Shown here: piece after piece, positions 7,976 through 16,265 of the stretch
How positions within the stretch are numbered: the first letter of the stretch is position 1
How the letters are laid out: every line of letters begins with the position of its first letter
NCBI GenBank assembly: GCA_002733705.1
Contig: NVWP01000006.1
Coordinates: forward strand, 1 to 39,658
DNA length: 39,658 bases
Reading direction: 5' to 3'
Origin: Henriciella sp.
GTDB lineage: Bacteria; Pseudomonadota; Alphaproteobacteria; Caulobacterales; Hyphomonadaceae
Translations under genes and position numbers: made by a program
The notes under the pieces: generated by a model
Databases searched by the model: none
The model's input: only the letters and a program-made list of their open reading frames with translations
What the model was told of the DNA's origin: nothing

Positions 7976-10900
7976 CCCGCCATGCGCCTGCCCTTGCCAA
8001 CGGCACGCAGGTCTTCAAGACGCCTCTCGGATAGCAGGATCTCCTGCACCTCTTCCGGCGGTGTCCTCAATGTGATGTCCACCGGCTGGGGCGCCCCAAC
8101 CAGGAAGCCCTGAATCTCGTCGCATCCTGTGCGGGCAAGGGCGATGAGTTCAACCTCCGTCTCGACGCCTTCGGCCACGACGGTCATGTGCAGAGACCGG
8201 CCAAGGCGAATGATTGTCTCCACAATGGACAGACTGTTCGGGTCCTTGCTGAGATTCCTTACAAAGGACCGGTCGATCTTGATCGTGTCGAACGGGAAAC
8301 GGCTGAGATAGCCAAGGGATGAATATCCCGTGCCGAAGTCGTCGAGCGCGATCTTCACGCCAATGGCCTTCAGGGCCCGGAACACCGCCAGCGCTCTCTG
8401 GTCATCGGCGATCAGGACACTTTCGGTAATCTCGATTTCCAGCCGGGAGGGGTCAAGACCACTTTCCTCAAGGGCGCCGCGCACGGCGGCCACGAAGTTC
8501 TGGTCGCGGAACTGAAGCGGGCTTGCATTCACGCTGACGCAAGCAGCGCCGAGGTCCTCTGCCGCCGCGCGGCAAGCTGTGCGAAGAACCCACTCACCGA
8601 TGGCGACAATCTGGCCGCAGCCTTCGGCGACAGGAATGAAATCGTTCGGCGGTATCTGGCCACGCTCGGGGTGGTTCCACCTCACCAGCGCCTCGTAACT
8701 GGCGAACTCGCCTGTGCGTACATTGACCCTTGGCTGATAGTGAAGCTCCAGCTGATTGCCCTCAAGCGCCGCCGACAGATCGAGTTCCAGGATCTGGCGG
8801 AGACGGATGTGTTCGTCCATGCCATGCTCGAACAGGGCATAGCAGTTCCGCCCGCTATTCTTGGCGTGATAGAGCGCTGTGTCGGCCCGCGTGACCAGGC
8901 CAACGCTCTGAATACCGTCTCGCGGACAGAAGGCGACACCGACCGATGCACCGATCCGGACCTTCTGACCCCCTGACAGGGTGATCGGGCGATTGAGCTC
9001 CTCGACAAGTCTGAAGGCCAGTTCTTCAGTCTGGTTGGCGAAATCGAGGCCAAGCTGAAGCACCGCGAACTCATCGCCGCCGAGCCGGGCGACCGTATCG
9101 CGATGGCGCACCAGCCCCTGGATGCGCTCTGCCGTCACCTTGAGCACTTGGTCGCCGGCCGCATGGCCGTGCAGATCGTTGACATCCTTGAACCGGTCGA
9201 GGTCGATCAGGACCACGGCAGACAAGCTCTCTTCAGCCACAGTCCGGTCGATCATCACCCTGAGGCGCTCATTGAAAAGGGCGCGATTGGGCAGACCCGT
9301 CAGCGGGTCATGGAGGGCGAGGTGGCGGATACGGGCCTCGGCCTTCTTGCGTTCGCGCAGGTCGACAATGGCCAGAACCCGCGTGCCGACGCCCCGGAAC
9401 TCCATGTCCCGTCCGCGCACTTCCACTGGAATGGCGTGGCCGGTCGAGTTGACGATAGAGAGTTCGACAGCCGGCGCGTCCTTTGTCTGGGCGCATTGCT
9501 CAAGCTTCTCGATATCCTCGACCGGCATGAAGCGTATCAGCGGACGGGAGCGGATATCGCTGAGCTGAAGACCCAGAAGCCGCGCAAGCGCCGCGTTTCC
9601 ATCCACGATCTTGCCGTCCACTATAATACAGAGCGCTTCAAAGGTCGCATTGGCGAGGGCGGAGAGCCGTTCGGCCTCTGCCGCCGACCGTCTTTGGCCC
9701 TCGTCAAGAGACCGCTGCTGTTCCTGGGTTTCCAGATTTTCCATCAGGGCATTGAACATGCGGGTCAGCCGTTCAGCCTCGTCGCCGCCCTCGATCCGCA
9801 GGCGCATGCTCAGGTCGGCCGTTCCGCTCACAAGATCGCTGAACGCATCCTCGATATGTCCGATCCCGATCCGGGTGGAGTGCTCAACCTCGTTAAGGCC
9901 GCGTTCCTCAGCCTCTGGCGACACGCGGATACCGCCCAGTGCCTTGAGGAGCTGGAAGAAGCCGAAGCCGAGACCGAAGGCCCAGGCGAAGTTGATGCCA
10001 GCGCCAAGAAGCTGCACGCCCAGCTGGTCCAGGCGGCTGCCGGCCGGCAGGGCGTCCACCGGCGCTAGAAGCACCGGCAGCAGCACCCCGACGACACCGG
10101 CAAAGCCGTGTACGCCAATGGCCCCGACCGCGTCATCAATGTGAAACCGCCGCTCAAGCCATTCATTGAACCAGACCGCAGAGATGGCGCCCGCGGCACC
10201 AATGAGAATGGCGGCCCAGGGGGCGATGATGTGGCAGGCTGCAGTCACGGCGACGAGACTGCCGAGGAGGCCGCAAATGACCTTTTCCGGATAGACTGTC
10301 CGGTCCCGGAGCATCGTCCAGAGATAGCCGGCAATACAGCCGGCCGCGCCGGCCAGAAGCGTATTGAGAATGATCGGGCCGATCTCCAGCGAGGCAATGC
10401 CGACCGAACCGCCATTAAACCCGATCCAGCCGACATAGAGCATCAAGGTCCCGCCGGCCGCGAGGACCGGGCTGTGCCCTGAAAACCGGACCGGCTGTCC
10501 GTCGGGGGTGAACCGGCCGTGGCGAGCGCCGAGCGAAACACAGGCCGCCAGCGCCAGCCAGCCGCCAAGCGCGTGAACCACGGTGGAACCGGCAAAGTCG
10601 ATATAGCCAAGATTACCGAGAAAGGCGCCAGCATTCTCATGAAGCGCGCCGCCCCATGTCCAGTGAACGAAGACCGGATAGATCACCGCACCAATCAGGA
10701 CCGAGCCAAGGACATAGGAGGAGAGACGCATGCGTTCCGCCACCGCGCCGGACACGATGGTGACGGCGGTCCCGCAGAACATGGCCTGGAAGACAAAAAA
10801 GATCTGCTCAGAGGAGGAGAGGTTGGCAAGGCCTGCAAAATCAAGGTCGATCCCGACCGGCAATATACTTGAGGTGCCGAAGGCGAACATGAAGCCGATG

Positions 10901-11178
10901 AGGGCGAAGAAGAGGATGGAGGCGCAGAAATCCATCACATTCTTCATGGCGACATTGATTGAGTTCTTGGACCTCACCATGCCCGCTTCGATAAGCAGGA
11001 AGCCGATCTGCATGACCATGACCAGGGCGGCGGCGACGATCACCCAGACAGAGTCCAGCAGGCCGCGTACAGCCAGTAATTCGCTTTCGCCAGCGGCCTG
11101 TGCGACCGATGCCGGCGTTGCGACAGCCACAAGTAGAAGAAGAGCAGACAGCCGGAAAGTCTGAGGAAATGGTCTCAA
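7972..11178 (-). CDS. Ammonium transporter fused to HAMP-PAS-GGDEF-EAL
   Basis: This single protein joins an Amt-type ammonium channel to cyclic-di-GMP synthesis and breakdown domains. Residues 1-30 form a signal peptide ending near AQAAGE, and the Amt domain covers about 36-435. The ammonium-site Asp194 (YIDFAG) and the twin histidines His202 (TVVHALGG) and His357 (GVHGFAG) are present, so transport or binding looks intact. A HAMP-like linker (441-488) and a PAS domain (about 505-620) follow. The cyclase has GGDEF at 700-704 with an RxxD inhibitory site at 691-694. The phosphodiesterase has EAL at 829-831 and DDFGTGYSS from 946. Both enzymes keep their signatures. I chose the TTG at 11178, which has AGGAG just upstream and gives a proper signal peptide; the ATG at 11268 adds 30 unlikely residues. 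It probably reports ammonium to cyclic-di-GMP-controlled behaviour. Confidence 0.93.
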   Translation of the reverse strand: MRPFPQTFRLSALLLLVAVATPASVAQAAGESELLAVRGLLDSVWVIVAAALVMVMQIGFLLIEAGMVRSKNSINVAMKNVMDFCASILFFALIGFMFAFGTSSILPVGIDLDFAGLANLSSSEQIFFVFQAMFCGTAVTIVSGAVAERMRLSSYVLGSVLIGAVIYPVFVHWTWGGALHENAGAFLGNLGYIDFAGSTVVHALGGWLALAACVSLGARHGRFTPDGQPVRFSGHSPVLAAGGTLMLYVGWIGFNGGSVGIASLEIGPIILNTLLAGAAGCIAGYLWTMLRDRTVYPEKVICGLLGSLVAVTAACHIIAPWAAILIGAAGAISAVWFNEWLERRFHIDDAVGAIGVHGFAGVVGVLLPVLLAPVDALPAGSRLDQLGVQLLGAGINFAWAFGLGFGFFQLLKALGGIRVSPEAEERGLNEVEHSTRIGIGHIEDAFSDLVSGTADLSMRLRIEGGDEAERLTRMFNALMENLETQEQQRSLDEGQRRSAAEAERLSALANATFEALCIIVDGKIVDGNAALARLLGLQLSDIRSRPLIRFMPVEDIEKLEQCAQTKDAPAVELSIVNSTGHAIPVEVRGRDMEFRGVGTRVLAIVDLRERKKAEARIRHLALHDPLTGLPNRALFNERLRVMIDRTVAEESLSAVVLIDLDRFKDVNDLHGHAAGDQVLKVTAERIQGLVRHRDTVARLGGDEFAVLQLGLDFANQTEELAFRLVEELNRPITLSGGQKVRIGASVGVAFCPRDGIQSVGLVTRADTALYHAKNSGRNCYALFEHGMDEHIRLRQILELDLSAALEGNQLELHYQPRVNVRTGEFASYEALVRWNHPERGQIPPNDFIPVAEGCGQIVAIGEWVLRTACRAAAEDLGAACVSVNASPLQFRDQNFVAAVRGALEESGLDPSRLEIEITESVLIADDQRALAVFRALKAIGVKIALDDFGTGYSSLGYLSRFPFDTIKIDRSFVRNLSKDPNSLSIVETIIRLGRSLHMTVVAEGVETEVELIALARTGCDEIQGFLVGAPQPVDITLRTPPEEVQEILLSERRLEDLRAVGKGRRMAG

Positions 11179-11235
11179 ATTCTTCTCCTGAAGACTGATT
11201 ATCCAAGATAAATTCTTGGGCCTCGATATCGTTGA

Positions 11236-11254
11236 CACGTAAAATTCACGTAAA
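11236..11254 (-). promoter_or_regulatory. Two direct TTTACGTG repeats, 11-bp period
   Basis: On the minus strand TTTACGTG occurs twice, at 11254-11247 and 11243-11236, exactly 11 bp apart. Same-face spacing 60-75 bp before the TTG start suggests tandem binding of an activator, but no regulator can be named. The rest of the 216-bp gap (11179-11394) shows no other gene. Confidence 0.35.
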
Positions 11255-11394
11255 GTGCGGCGCAGCATTATGAGCCAAATTGGTCACGGTGTACCAACAG
11301 GGTCGGGCGTGGCCGTCGTTATCCGGCGCCATTCCAACAGCCGGGTTGCCTGATCGGGACCCTGCTGCAAAGCGCAAGCGGTCTCATTTCCGCA

Positions 11395-13203
11395 TCACAC
11401 CCGTTCCAGGCCAGCAAGGGTGAGGGAGGGGCAGGGGATGGCGTCGGGCGATGTGGTCGCGGCGTCCTTGCTGAAGGCGGCCTGGACGCAGTCGAGGTCG
11501 AGATCCTCCATCGCGTCATAGGTGTTGAGATAGACGTTTCCACTCAGCTCCTCGAGGAAGTGTGAGCGTTTCAGCCGGTCCATCACCGGCCCTTTCACTT
11601 CGGAGAGATGCAGCTTGATCCCGGCATCGCTGAGCCGGTGATTGATCGCTTCAAGGCTCTCAAGGGCGCTCGCATCGATCCGGTTCACCGCCGAACACAT
11701 CAGGACGAGGTGTTTGAGGTCCGGCCTGTTGCTGACAACGCAATAGACCGTGTCTTCCAGAAAGCGCGCATTGGCGAAATAGAGACTTTCGTCGATCCGT
11801 ATGGTCAGGACCGTGTCAGAGATCACGACGCGGTGACGGTTCACATTGCGGAAATGGTGCGTGCCCGGCACCTGCCCGACCAGCGCAAAGTGCGGCCGGC
11901 TGGTATTGTAGAGATGCAGGAAGAGCGAGAGGGCGACGCCCGTCGTCACACCAAGCTCGACCCCGGCAAACAGGGTGACGAGGATGGTGGCCGACATCGC
12001 ACTGAAGTCCGCGCGTGAATAGGACCACACCTGCCGGATCGCCTTGAGATCAACCAGCGACAGCACCGCAACGATGATGGTGGCGGCCAGCACGGCCTGC
12101 GGCAGGAAATAGAGATATGGCGTCAGAAACAGGGTGGCGAGCGCGATGCCCACAGCCGTGAAAGCGCCAGCTGCCGGTGTTTCCGCGCCCGCATCGAAAT
12201 TGACGGCAGACCGGGCGAGGCCGCCCGTGACGGGATAGCCGCTGGATATGCCGGCCGACAGGCTCGCAAAACCGAGGCCGACAAGCTCCTGATCCGGATC
12301 GACCCGCTGGCGCTTCTTGGCCGCCAGTGTCTGTGCCACAGAAACCGACTCGACAAAGCCGATCAGGCTGATGAGGGCAGCCGACCCCAGAAGCTGCGTC
12401 CACACCTCCCGGTCAAAGGCGGGCAGGCCAATCTCTGGCAGGTTTCGCGGCACATCGCCGAGGATGCGCACACCTGCCTGATCGAGCTGCAGCAGGGCAA
12501 CGGCCAGGATGCTGGCGATCACCGCGAAGACGGGGCCGGTCCGCGTGATGATGGCGGCGGCTTTCTCCGGCAGGCCCGCCTTGATCAGCGCAGGCTTCAG
12601 ATATTTTCGGGACCCGAACAGAAAGATGAGCGACGCGGCCCCAATGGCGAACGTGGCCGCATTCGTCTCACCGATATGGCGCACAAGCGAGACCAGGATC
12701 TCAAAAAGATTGTGCCCGCCCGCATCGACCCCGAGGATGTGTTTGAGCTGCGAGGCTGCGATGATGATGCCGGAAGCGGTGATGAAGCCGGACACGACCG
12801 GGTGGCTGAGGAAGTTGGCGAGAAAGCCGGCCCGCAACAGCCCGAGGACCAGAAGGATCGCGCCGGACAGGAAGGCCAGGATGAGTGCGGCCTGTATATA
12901 GGCGTCGCTGCCCTGTGGCGCGATCTTCCCGGCGGCGGCTGCCGTCATCAGCGACAGGATGGCCACCGGCCCGACGGCAAGCGTCCGGCTGGTGCCGAAA
13001 ATGGCATAGGCGATCAGGGGCAGGATGGAGGCATAGAGCCCCACCTGGGGCGGCAGGCCCGCCAGCATCGCATAGGCCAGCGATTGCGGGATCAGCATGA
13101 TGGTCACGATCACCGCCGCAATCAGGTCATTGACCAGCGTCTCGCGGCGGTATTCGCGCCCCCATTCGAGGATGGGAAAGTATCGTGCAGGCCGGAAGGC
13201 CAT
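11395..13203 (-). CDS. SulP-family anion transporter with STAS domain
   Basis: The protein has 602 residues: a membrane domain of 10 or more helices (about 25-420), starting with the family-typical NDLIAAVIVTIMLIPQSLAY and the GLYASILPL motif, then a cytoplasmic STAS domain (about 450-560) with the LVLMCSAVNRIDASALESL core. SulP proteins move sulfate or other anions across the inner membrane. The ATG at 13203 lies 18 bases after the stop of the MBL hydrolase gene, with AAGGA upstream, so the two are probably one transcript under the ArsR-type regulator. In that setting the substrate may be a product of sulfide oxidation such as sulfite or sulfate, which is an inference. Length and domains are normal. 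Confidence 0.9.
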   Translation of the reverse strand: MAFRPARYFPILEWGREYRRETLVNDLIAAVIVTIMLIPQSLAYAMLAGLPPQVGLYASILPLIAYAIFGTSRTLAVGPVAILSLMTAAAAGKIAPQGSDAYIQAALILAFLSGAILLVLGLLRAGFLANFLSHPVVSGFITASGIIIAASQLKHILGVDAGGHNLFEILVSLVRHIGETNAATFAIGAASLIFLFGSRKYLKPALIKAGLPEKAAAIITRTGPVFAVIASILAVALLQLDQAGVRILGDVPRNLPEIGLPAFDREVWTQLLGSAALISLIGFVESVSVAQTLAAKKRQRVDPDQELVGLGFASLSAGISSGYPVTGGLARSAVNFDAGAETPAAGAFTAVGIALATLFLTPYLYFLPQAVLAATIIVAVLSLVDLKAIRQVWSYSRADFSAMSATILVTLFAGVELGVTTGVALSLFLHLYNTSRPHFALVGQVPGTHHFRNVNRHRVVISDTVLTIRIDESLYFANARFLEDTVYCVVSNRPDLKHLVLMCSAVNRIDASALESLEAINHRLSDAGIKLHLSEVKGPVMDRLKRSHFLEELSGNVYLNTYDAMEDLDLDCVQAAFSKDAATTSPDAIPCPSLTLAGLERV

Positions 13204-13221
13204 ATCAGGCGTCCTTGAAAG

Positions 13222-14088
13222 CTAGAGCGCGTTGATCGGGATTTTCATGTAGCGCATTCCGTTCGATTCTGCAGGCGGCATCTCTCCGGCCCGCATATTG
13301 ACCTGGACCGATGGCAGGATGAGTTTCGGCATGTCGAGGGTGGCGTCGCGCTCTGTGCGCATCTTCACGAATTGCGCTTTCGTCACGCCCTCATGGATAT
13401 GCGTGTTGTGCGCCTTTTCCTCACCAATCGTGGTTTCCCAGACATGGTGCTCCCGCCCCGGGGCCTTGTAGTCATGGCAGAGGAAGACCCGCGTGTCGCC
13501 GGGCAGGGCAAACAGCTTCTGGATCGAGTCGTAAAGCGTTGCCGCATCGCCGCCCGGAAAGTCGCAGCGCGCCGTGCCATAGTCCGGCATGAAGATCGTA
13601 TCGCCCACAAAGACCGCGCCGCCGATAAGGTGGCTCATACAGGCCGGTGTGTGGCCCGGCGTGTGAATGGCGCGGGCCTCGATGGTGCCGATCTTGTAGG
13701 TCTCGCCATCGGTGAAAAGATGGTCGAACTGGCTGCCATCGGTATGAAATTCCTGACCCGCATTGAAAATCTCGCCAAAGACTTTCTGCACCGTCGAAAT
13801 ATGCTCGCCGATCCCGGTTCGCCCGCCAAGCTGGCTCTTGATATAGGGCGCGGCCGTCAGGTGATCGGCATGGACATGCGTGTCGATGATCCACTCGACG
13901 GTGAGGCCGGTGTCCTTCACGAAAGCGATCATCCTGTCCGCCGAATGCGTTGCCGTCCGGCCCGACGCCTGGTCGAAATCGAGCAGGGAGTCGATAATGG
14001 CGGCCTGCTTCGTTGTCCTGTCCCATACGACATAGCTGATCGTGTTCGTGGCTTCATCGAAAAAGCCTTTTACGTCTGGTTTTGTCAT
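13222..14088 (-). CDS. MBL-fold hydrolase, persulfide dioxygenase-like
   Basis: This 288-residue metallo-beta-lactamase-fold protein belongs to the ETHE1/Blh persulfide dioxygenase branch, which oxidises glutathione persulfide to sulfite and glutathione. The metal motif is HVHADH in IDTHVHADHLTAAPYIK. Further ligand motifs are TPGHTPAC, GDTIFMPDYGTARCDFPGG and FLCHDY, all in the expected order. There is no fused rhodanese or DUF442 domain, unlike some BigR-operon homologues. The ATG overlaps the upstream arsR-type stop as ATGA with GGGAG before it, indicating translational coupling. The N-terminus (DVKGFFDEATNTISYVVWD) is typical of the branch. Glyoxalase II is the main alternative but fits the C-terminal half less well. 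Confidence 0.88.
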   Translation of the reverse strand: MTKPDVKGFFDEATNTISYVVWDRTTKQAAIIDSLLDFDQASGRTATHSADRMIAFVKDTGLTVEWIIDTHVHADHLTAAPYIKSQLGGRTGIGEHISTVQKVFGEIFNAGQEFHTDGSQFDHLFTDGETYKIGTIEARAIHTPGHTPACMSHLIGGAVFVGDTIFMPDYGTARCDFPGGDAATLYDSIQKLFALPGDTRVFLCHDYKAPGREHHVWETTIGEEKAHNTHIHEGVTKAQFVKMRTERDATLDMPKLILPSVQVNMRAGEMPPAESNGMRYMKIPINAL

Positions 14089-14438
14089 TGTTTTTCTCCC
14101 GCGCGTTCTGCTCCAACGCGCATTTCCGGATCTGCATCTGGGCCGAGCATGACTTTACAGATTGCGTCCACGAGCGCGTGGACGCGTGCGTCGACCAGCG
14201 AGTAGTGAACGACCTTTCCCTCCCGGCGCGCTGCAAGGATGTCCTCCTCACGCAATTTGGCGAGTTCACGGGAAAGCCGCGGCTGGGGGATTTCAAGCTG
14301 GGCTTCAAGCTGGCCCACGCTCATCTCTCCGCCTCGAAGCTGGCAACAGACCATGAGACGATCTGGGTGAGACAGCGATTTGAGAAGGGCCGTCGCTTCG
14401 CGGGCGAGCGGCTCCATGTTTCGTGCATCCTTGATCAT
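14085..14438 (-). CDS. ArsR-family repressor, BigR/SqrR-like sulfide sensor
   Basis: This 117-residue winged-helix regulator has the ArsR helix-turn-helix (VGQLEAQLEI, then PQPRLSRELAKLREEDIL) and wing (RREGKVVHYSL). It has Cys31-Cys32 in the second helix region and Cys94 in the last helix. The 62-63-residue spacing is close to the dithiol pair of BigR and SqrR, which form a tetrasulfide bridge on sensing persulfides and then release DNA. The arsenic-type CxC motif is absent. It heads the regulator-dioxygenase-SulP operon and diverges from two YeeE/YedE genes, the arrangement of known BigR regulons. The ATG at 14438 gives a normal N-terminus. Autoregulation through the dyad at 14466-14498 is likely. 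Confidence 0.87.
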   Translation of the reverse strand: MIKDARNMEPLAREATALLKSLSHPDRLMVCCQLRGGEMSVGQLEAQLEIPQPRLSRELAKLREEDILAARREGKVVHYSLVDARVHALVDAICKVMLGPDADPEMRVGAERAGEKQ

Positions 14439-14465
14439 TTCAGTGTCCGTTGTGCCTTGCAGTTA

Positions 14466-14498
14466 TTCACTTTACGATTTACATAAGTGTAAAGTGAA
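14466..14498. promoter_or_regulatory. Divergent operator for the sulfide module
   Basis: The 78-bp gap between the ArsR-type gene and the divergent transporter gene contains two overlapping dyads. The inner one is TTTACA-TAAG-TGTAAA (14478-14493), perfect over six bases each side. The outer one is TTCACTTTAC (14466-14475) with GTAAAGTGAA (14489-14498), perfect over ten. The three TTTAC-type half-sites would let one repressor control both directions. Binding by the adjacent ArsR protein is an inference. Confidence 0.7.
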
Positions 14499-14516
14499 AA
14501 CAATGGAACCCCTGAG

Positions 14517-14942
14517 ATGGAAAATTTCACACCTGTAAGCGCCAGCATTGGCGGGGCCCTGATCGGCCTCTCGGCTGTCCTGCTGATGGCCTTTCATGGC
14601 CGGATTGCCGGGATTAGCGGCCTCTTTTCGGGCATGGTCTTTTCAGAGGCAGGCGACCGTCTCTGGCGCCTCTTCTTCGTGCTTGGCCTGATCGCGGCCC
14701 CGCTGGTCTACTGGCTGGTGGCAGGCGAGCGGGCGCCCTTTGACCTGCAGGCTGGCTGGCCGCTCATCCTGGCCGGCGGTCTGCTGGTCGGATTCGGCAC
14801 GCGTCTTGGCTCTGGCTGCACCAGCGGACACGGCGTCTGCGGCCTCGCGCGCCTCTCGCCGCGGTCCATGGTCTCGGTGGCTCTCTTCATGGCTGCAGGG
14901 ATGGCGACCGTTGCCCTGATCAAACCCCTCATTGGAGCCTGA
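14517..14942 (+). CDS. YeeE/YedE-family sulfur transporter, N-terminal half protein
   Basis: This 141-residue inner-membrane protein has about four helices and the conserved cysteine motif LGSGCTSGHGVCGLARLS. The YeeE/YedE (TsuA) fold conducts thiosulfate or related sulfur species by relay along cysteines. Here, as in many BigR-type clusters, the fold is split over two adjacent genes, the second starting five bases downstream. The ATG at 14517 is close to the repressor operator. Together the pair probably handles a sulfane-sulfur species linked to the divergent persulfide dioxygenase. The direction of transport cannot be read from the sequence. Confidence 0.87.
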   Translation: MENFTPVSASIGGALIGLSAVLLMAFHGRIAGISGLFSGMVFSEAGDRLWRLFFVLGLIAAPLVYWLVAGERAPFDLQAGWPLILAGGLLVGFGTRLGSGCTSGHGVCGLARLSPRSMVSVALFMAAGMATVALIKPLIGA

Positions 14943-14947
14943 AGCCC

Positions 14948-15376
14948 ATGGCACGTCACCTTGTCGCTCTCCTGGCCGGTCTCGTCTTCGGACTGGGGCT
15001 GGTCATCTCGCAAATGGTCAATCCGGCAAAGGTCATCGCCTTCCTAGACCTGTTCGGAAACTGGGACCCCTCGCTCGCCTTTGTCATGGGTGCGGCGCTC
15101 ATCGTGACGGCAATCGGCTACAGGCTGGTCTGGCGCCGCCCGCGCCCTGTACTTGCAGAGAGGTTTCAGGTCCCCGGCAACCGCAAGCTCGATGCAAGGC
15201 TTGCCATCGGCGCACTCCTGTTCGGCCTCGGATGGGGGTTGGTCGGTCTCTGTCCGGGCCCCGCCATAGCCGCCATTACCATTGGCGGCGCCGAGGCCCT
15301 TGGCTTCCTTGCTGCCATGGCAGCGGGCATGCTGGCTTTCGAACTGTTCGACAGGCGCGCTGCCAGGCGCGCCTAA
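14948..15376 (+). CDS. YeeE/YedE-family sulfur transporter, C-terminal half protein (DUF6691-like)
   Basis: This 142-residue membrane protein is the second half of the split YeeE/YedE transporter. The visible signatures are GLVFGLGLVISQMVNPAKVI near the N-terminus and GWGLVGLCPGPAIAAI with the conserved cysteine near residue 104. About four helices are predicted. It follows the first half by five bases and should be co-translated with it. Its TAA stop overlaps the TAG stop of the convergent enoyl-CoA hydratase gene in the shared bases CTAA. Confidence 0.87.
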   Translation: MARHLVALLAGLVFGLGLVISQMVNPAKVIAFLDLFGNWDPSLAFVMGAALIVTAIGYRLVWRRPRPVLAERFQVPGNRKLDARLAIGALLFGLGWGLVGLCPGPAIAAITIGGAEALGFLAAMAAGMLAFELFDRRAARRA

Positions 15377-16179
15377 CGGCCCTTGAAGACCGGCGGGCGT
15401 TTCTCAAGAAAGCTCGCCACGCCTTCCTTGTGATCCTCGGTTTCCATAAGGGCCCGGATCGTCTCGATCGCCCATGAGCCAAGCTCGCGCGGGTCGCCAT
15501 AACTGCCCTTGCGGATGCCTTCCTTCATATAGCGCAGCGCCAGCGGCGGGTTCTCGGCAATCCGCCCAGCAAGGGCACGCGCTTCGTCCATCAGCTTTGC
15601 ATGCGGCACGGTGCGGGACACAAGGCCGATACGTTCAGCTTCCCCCGCATCGATCACGTCGCCGGTAAACAACAGCTCTGCGGCCTTGGCGGGCCCGACA
15701 ATCGAGGGCAGGCGGTAGAAGCCGCCGACATCGCAGACAAGGCCGCGCTTGATGAACATCTCGGAGAATTTCGCCCTGTCAGAAGCGATGCGGATATCGG
15801 CATAGAGCGCAAGCTCCATGCCCCAGCCGATGGCGGCGCCATTTATGGCCGCGATGACCGGTTTGTCGCACTCCAGGGCTGCCATGGCGGCCGGGGTGGG
15901 CTGGTGGCGCACAGTGGGTGATTTGGGGGCGGTTTCTTTCGGCTTGGGCGCGGCCATGATTTCGCGCACATCATCGCCAGAGCAGAACGCCGGGTCGGCG
16001 CCGGTGATAATGACACAGCGCGCCTCGGCGTCGGTCACGGCGCGCCGCAAGGCCTTCTCCAGCCGGTCATAGGCATCGAAATTGAGCGCGTTGCGCCGCT
16101 CCGGACGGTTCAGCGTAATCGTCGCGATATGATCGCTGACCTCATAGAGGACGCTGGCCTCGGTATTGGACTCTGACAT
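15373..16179 (-). CDS. Enoyl-CoA hydratase/isomerase family protein
   Basis: This crotonase-fold protein has about 268 residues from the ATG at 16179, chosen for the GGGAGATC site just upstream; the open frame extends to 16248 without a credible start. Visible motifs are the CoA-binding ITLNRPERRNALN, the oxyanion-hole segment GAAIGWGMELALYADIRIAS and FSEMFIKRGLVCDVGGFYRLP. An Asp occupies the second catalytic-acid position, which fits both hydratases and PaaG-like isomerases, so the reaction cannot be fixed. It probably serves a beta-oxidation-like pathway with the nearby acyl-CoA dehydrogenase and ligase. It lies downstream of the TonB receptor but is separated from it by a strong terminator. 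Confidence 0.88.
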   Translation of the reverse strand: MSESNTEASVLYEVSDHIATITLNRPERRNALNFDAYDRLEKALRRAVTDAEARCVIITGADPAFCSGDDVREIMAAPKPKETAPKSPTVRHQPTPAAMAALECDKPVIAAINGAAIGWGMELALYADIRIASDRAKFSEMFIKRGLVCDVGGFYRLPSIVGPAKAAELLFTGDVIDAGEAERIGLVSRTVPHAKLMDEARALAGRIAENPPLALRYMKEGIRKGSYGDPRELGSWAIETIRALMETEDHKEGVASFLEKRPPVFKGR

Positions 16180-16265
16180 GCGGATCTCCCTTTTATTTGA
16201 GACGCTCTTGCGGCGTCTTGTGCCACCAGCGCTAGCGGGGTGACGCACGGGCCGGTCAAGGACAT

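Noticed and set aside
9103-10068. A 321-codon open frame opposite the Amt-GGDEF gene
   Set aside because: The minus strand carries intact HAMP, PAS and GGDEF motifs over this stretch; the plus-strand frame has no credible domain.
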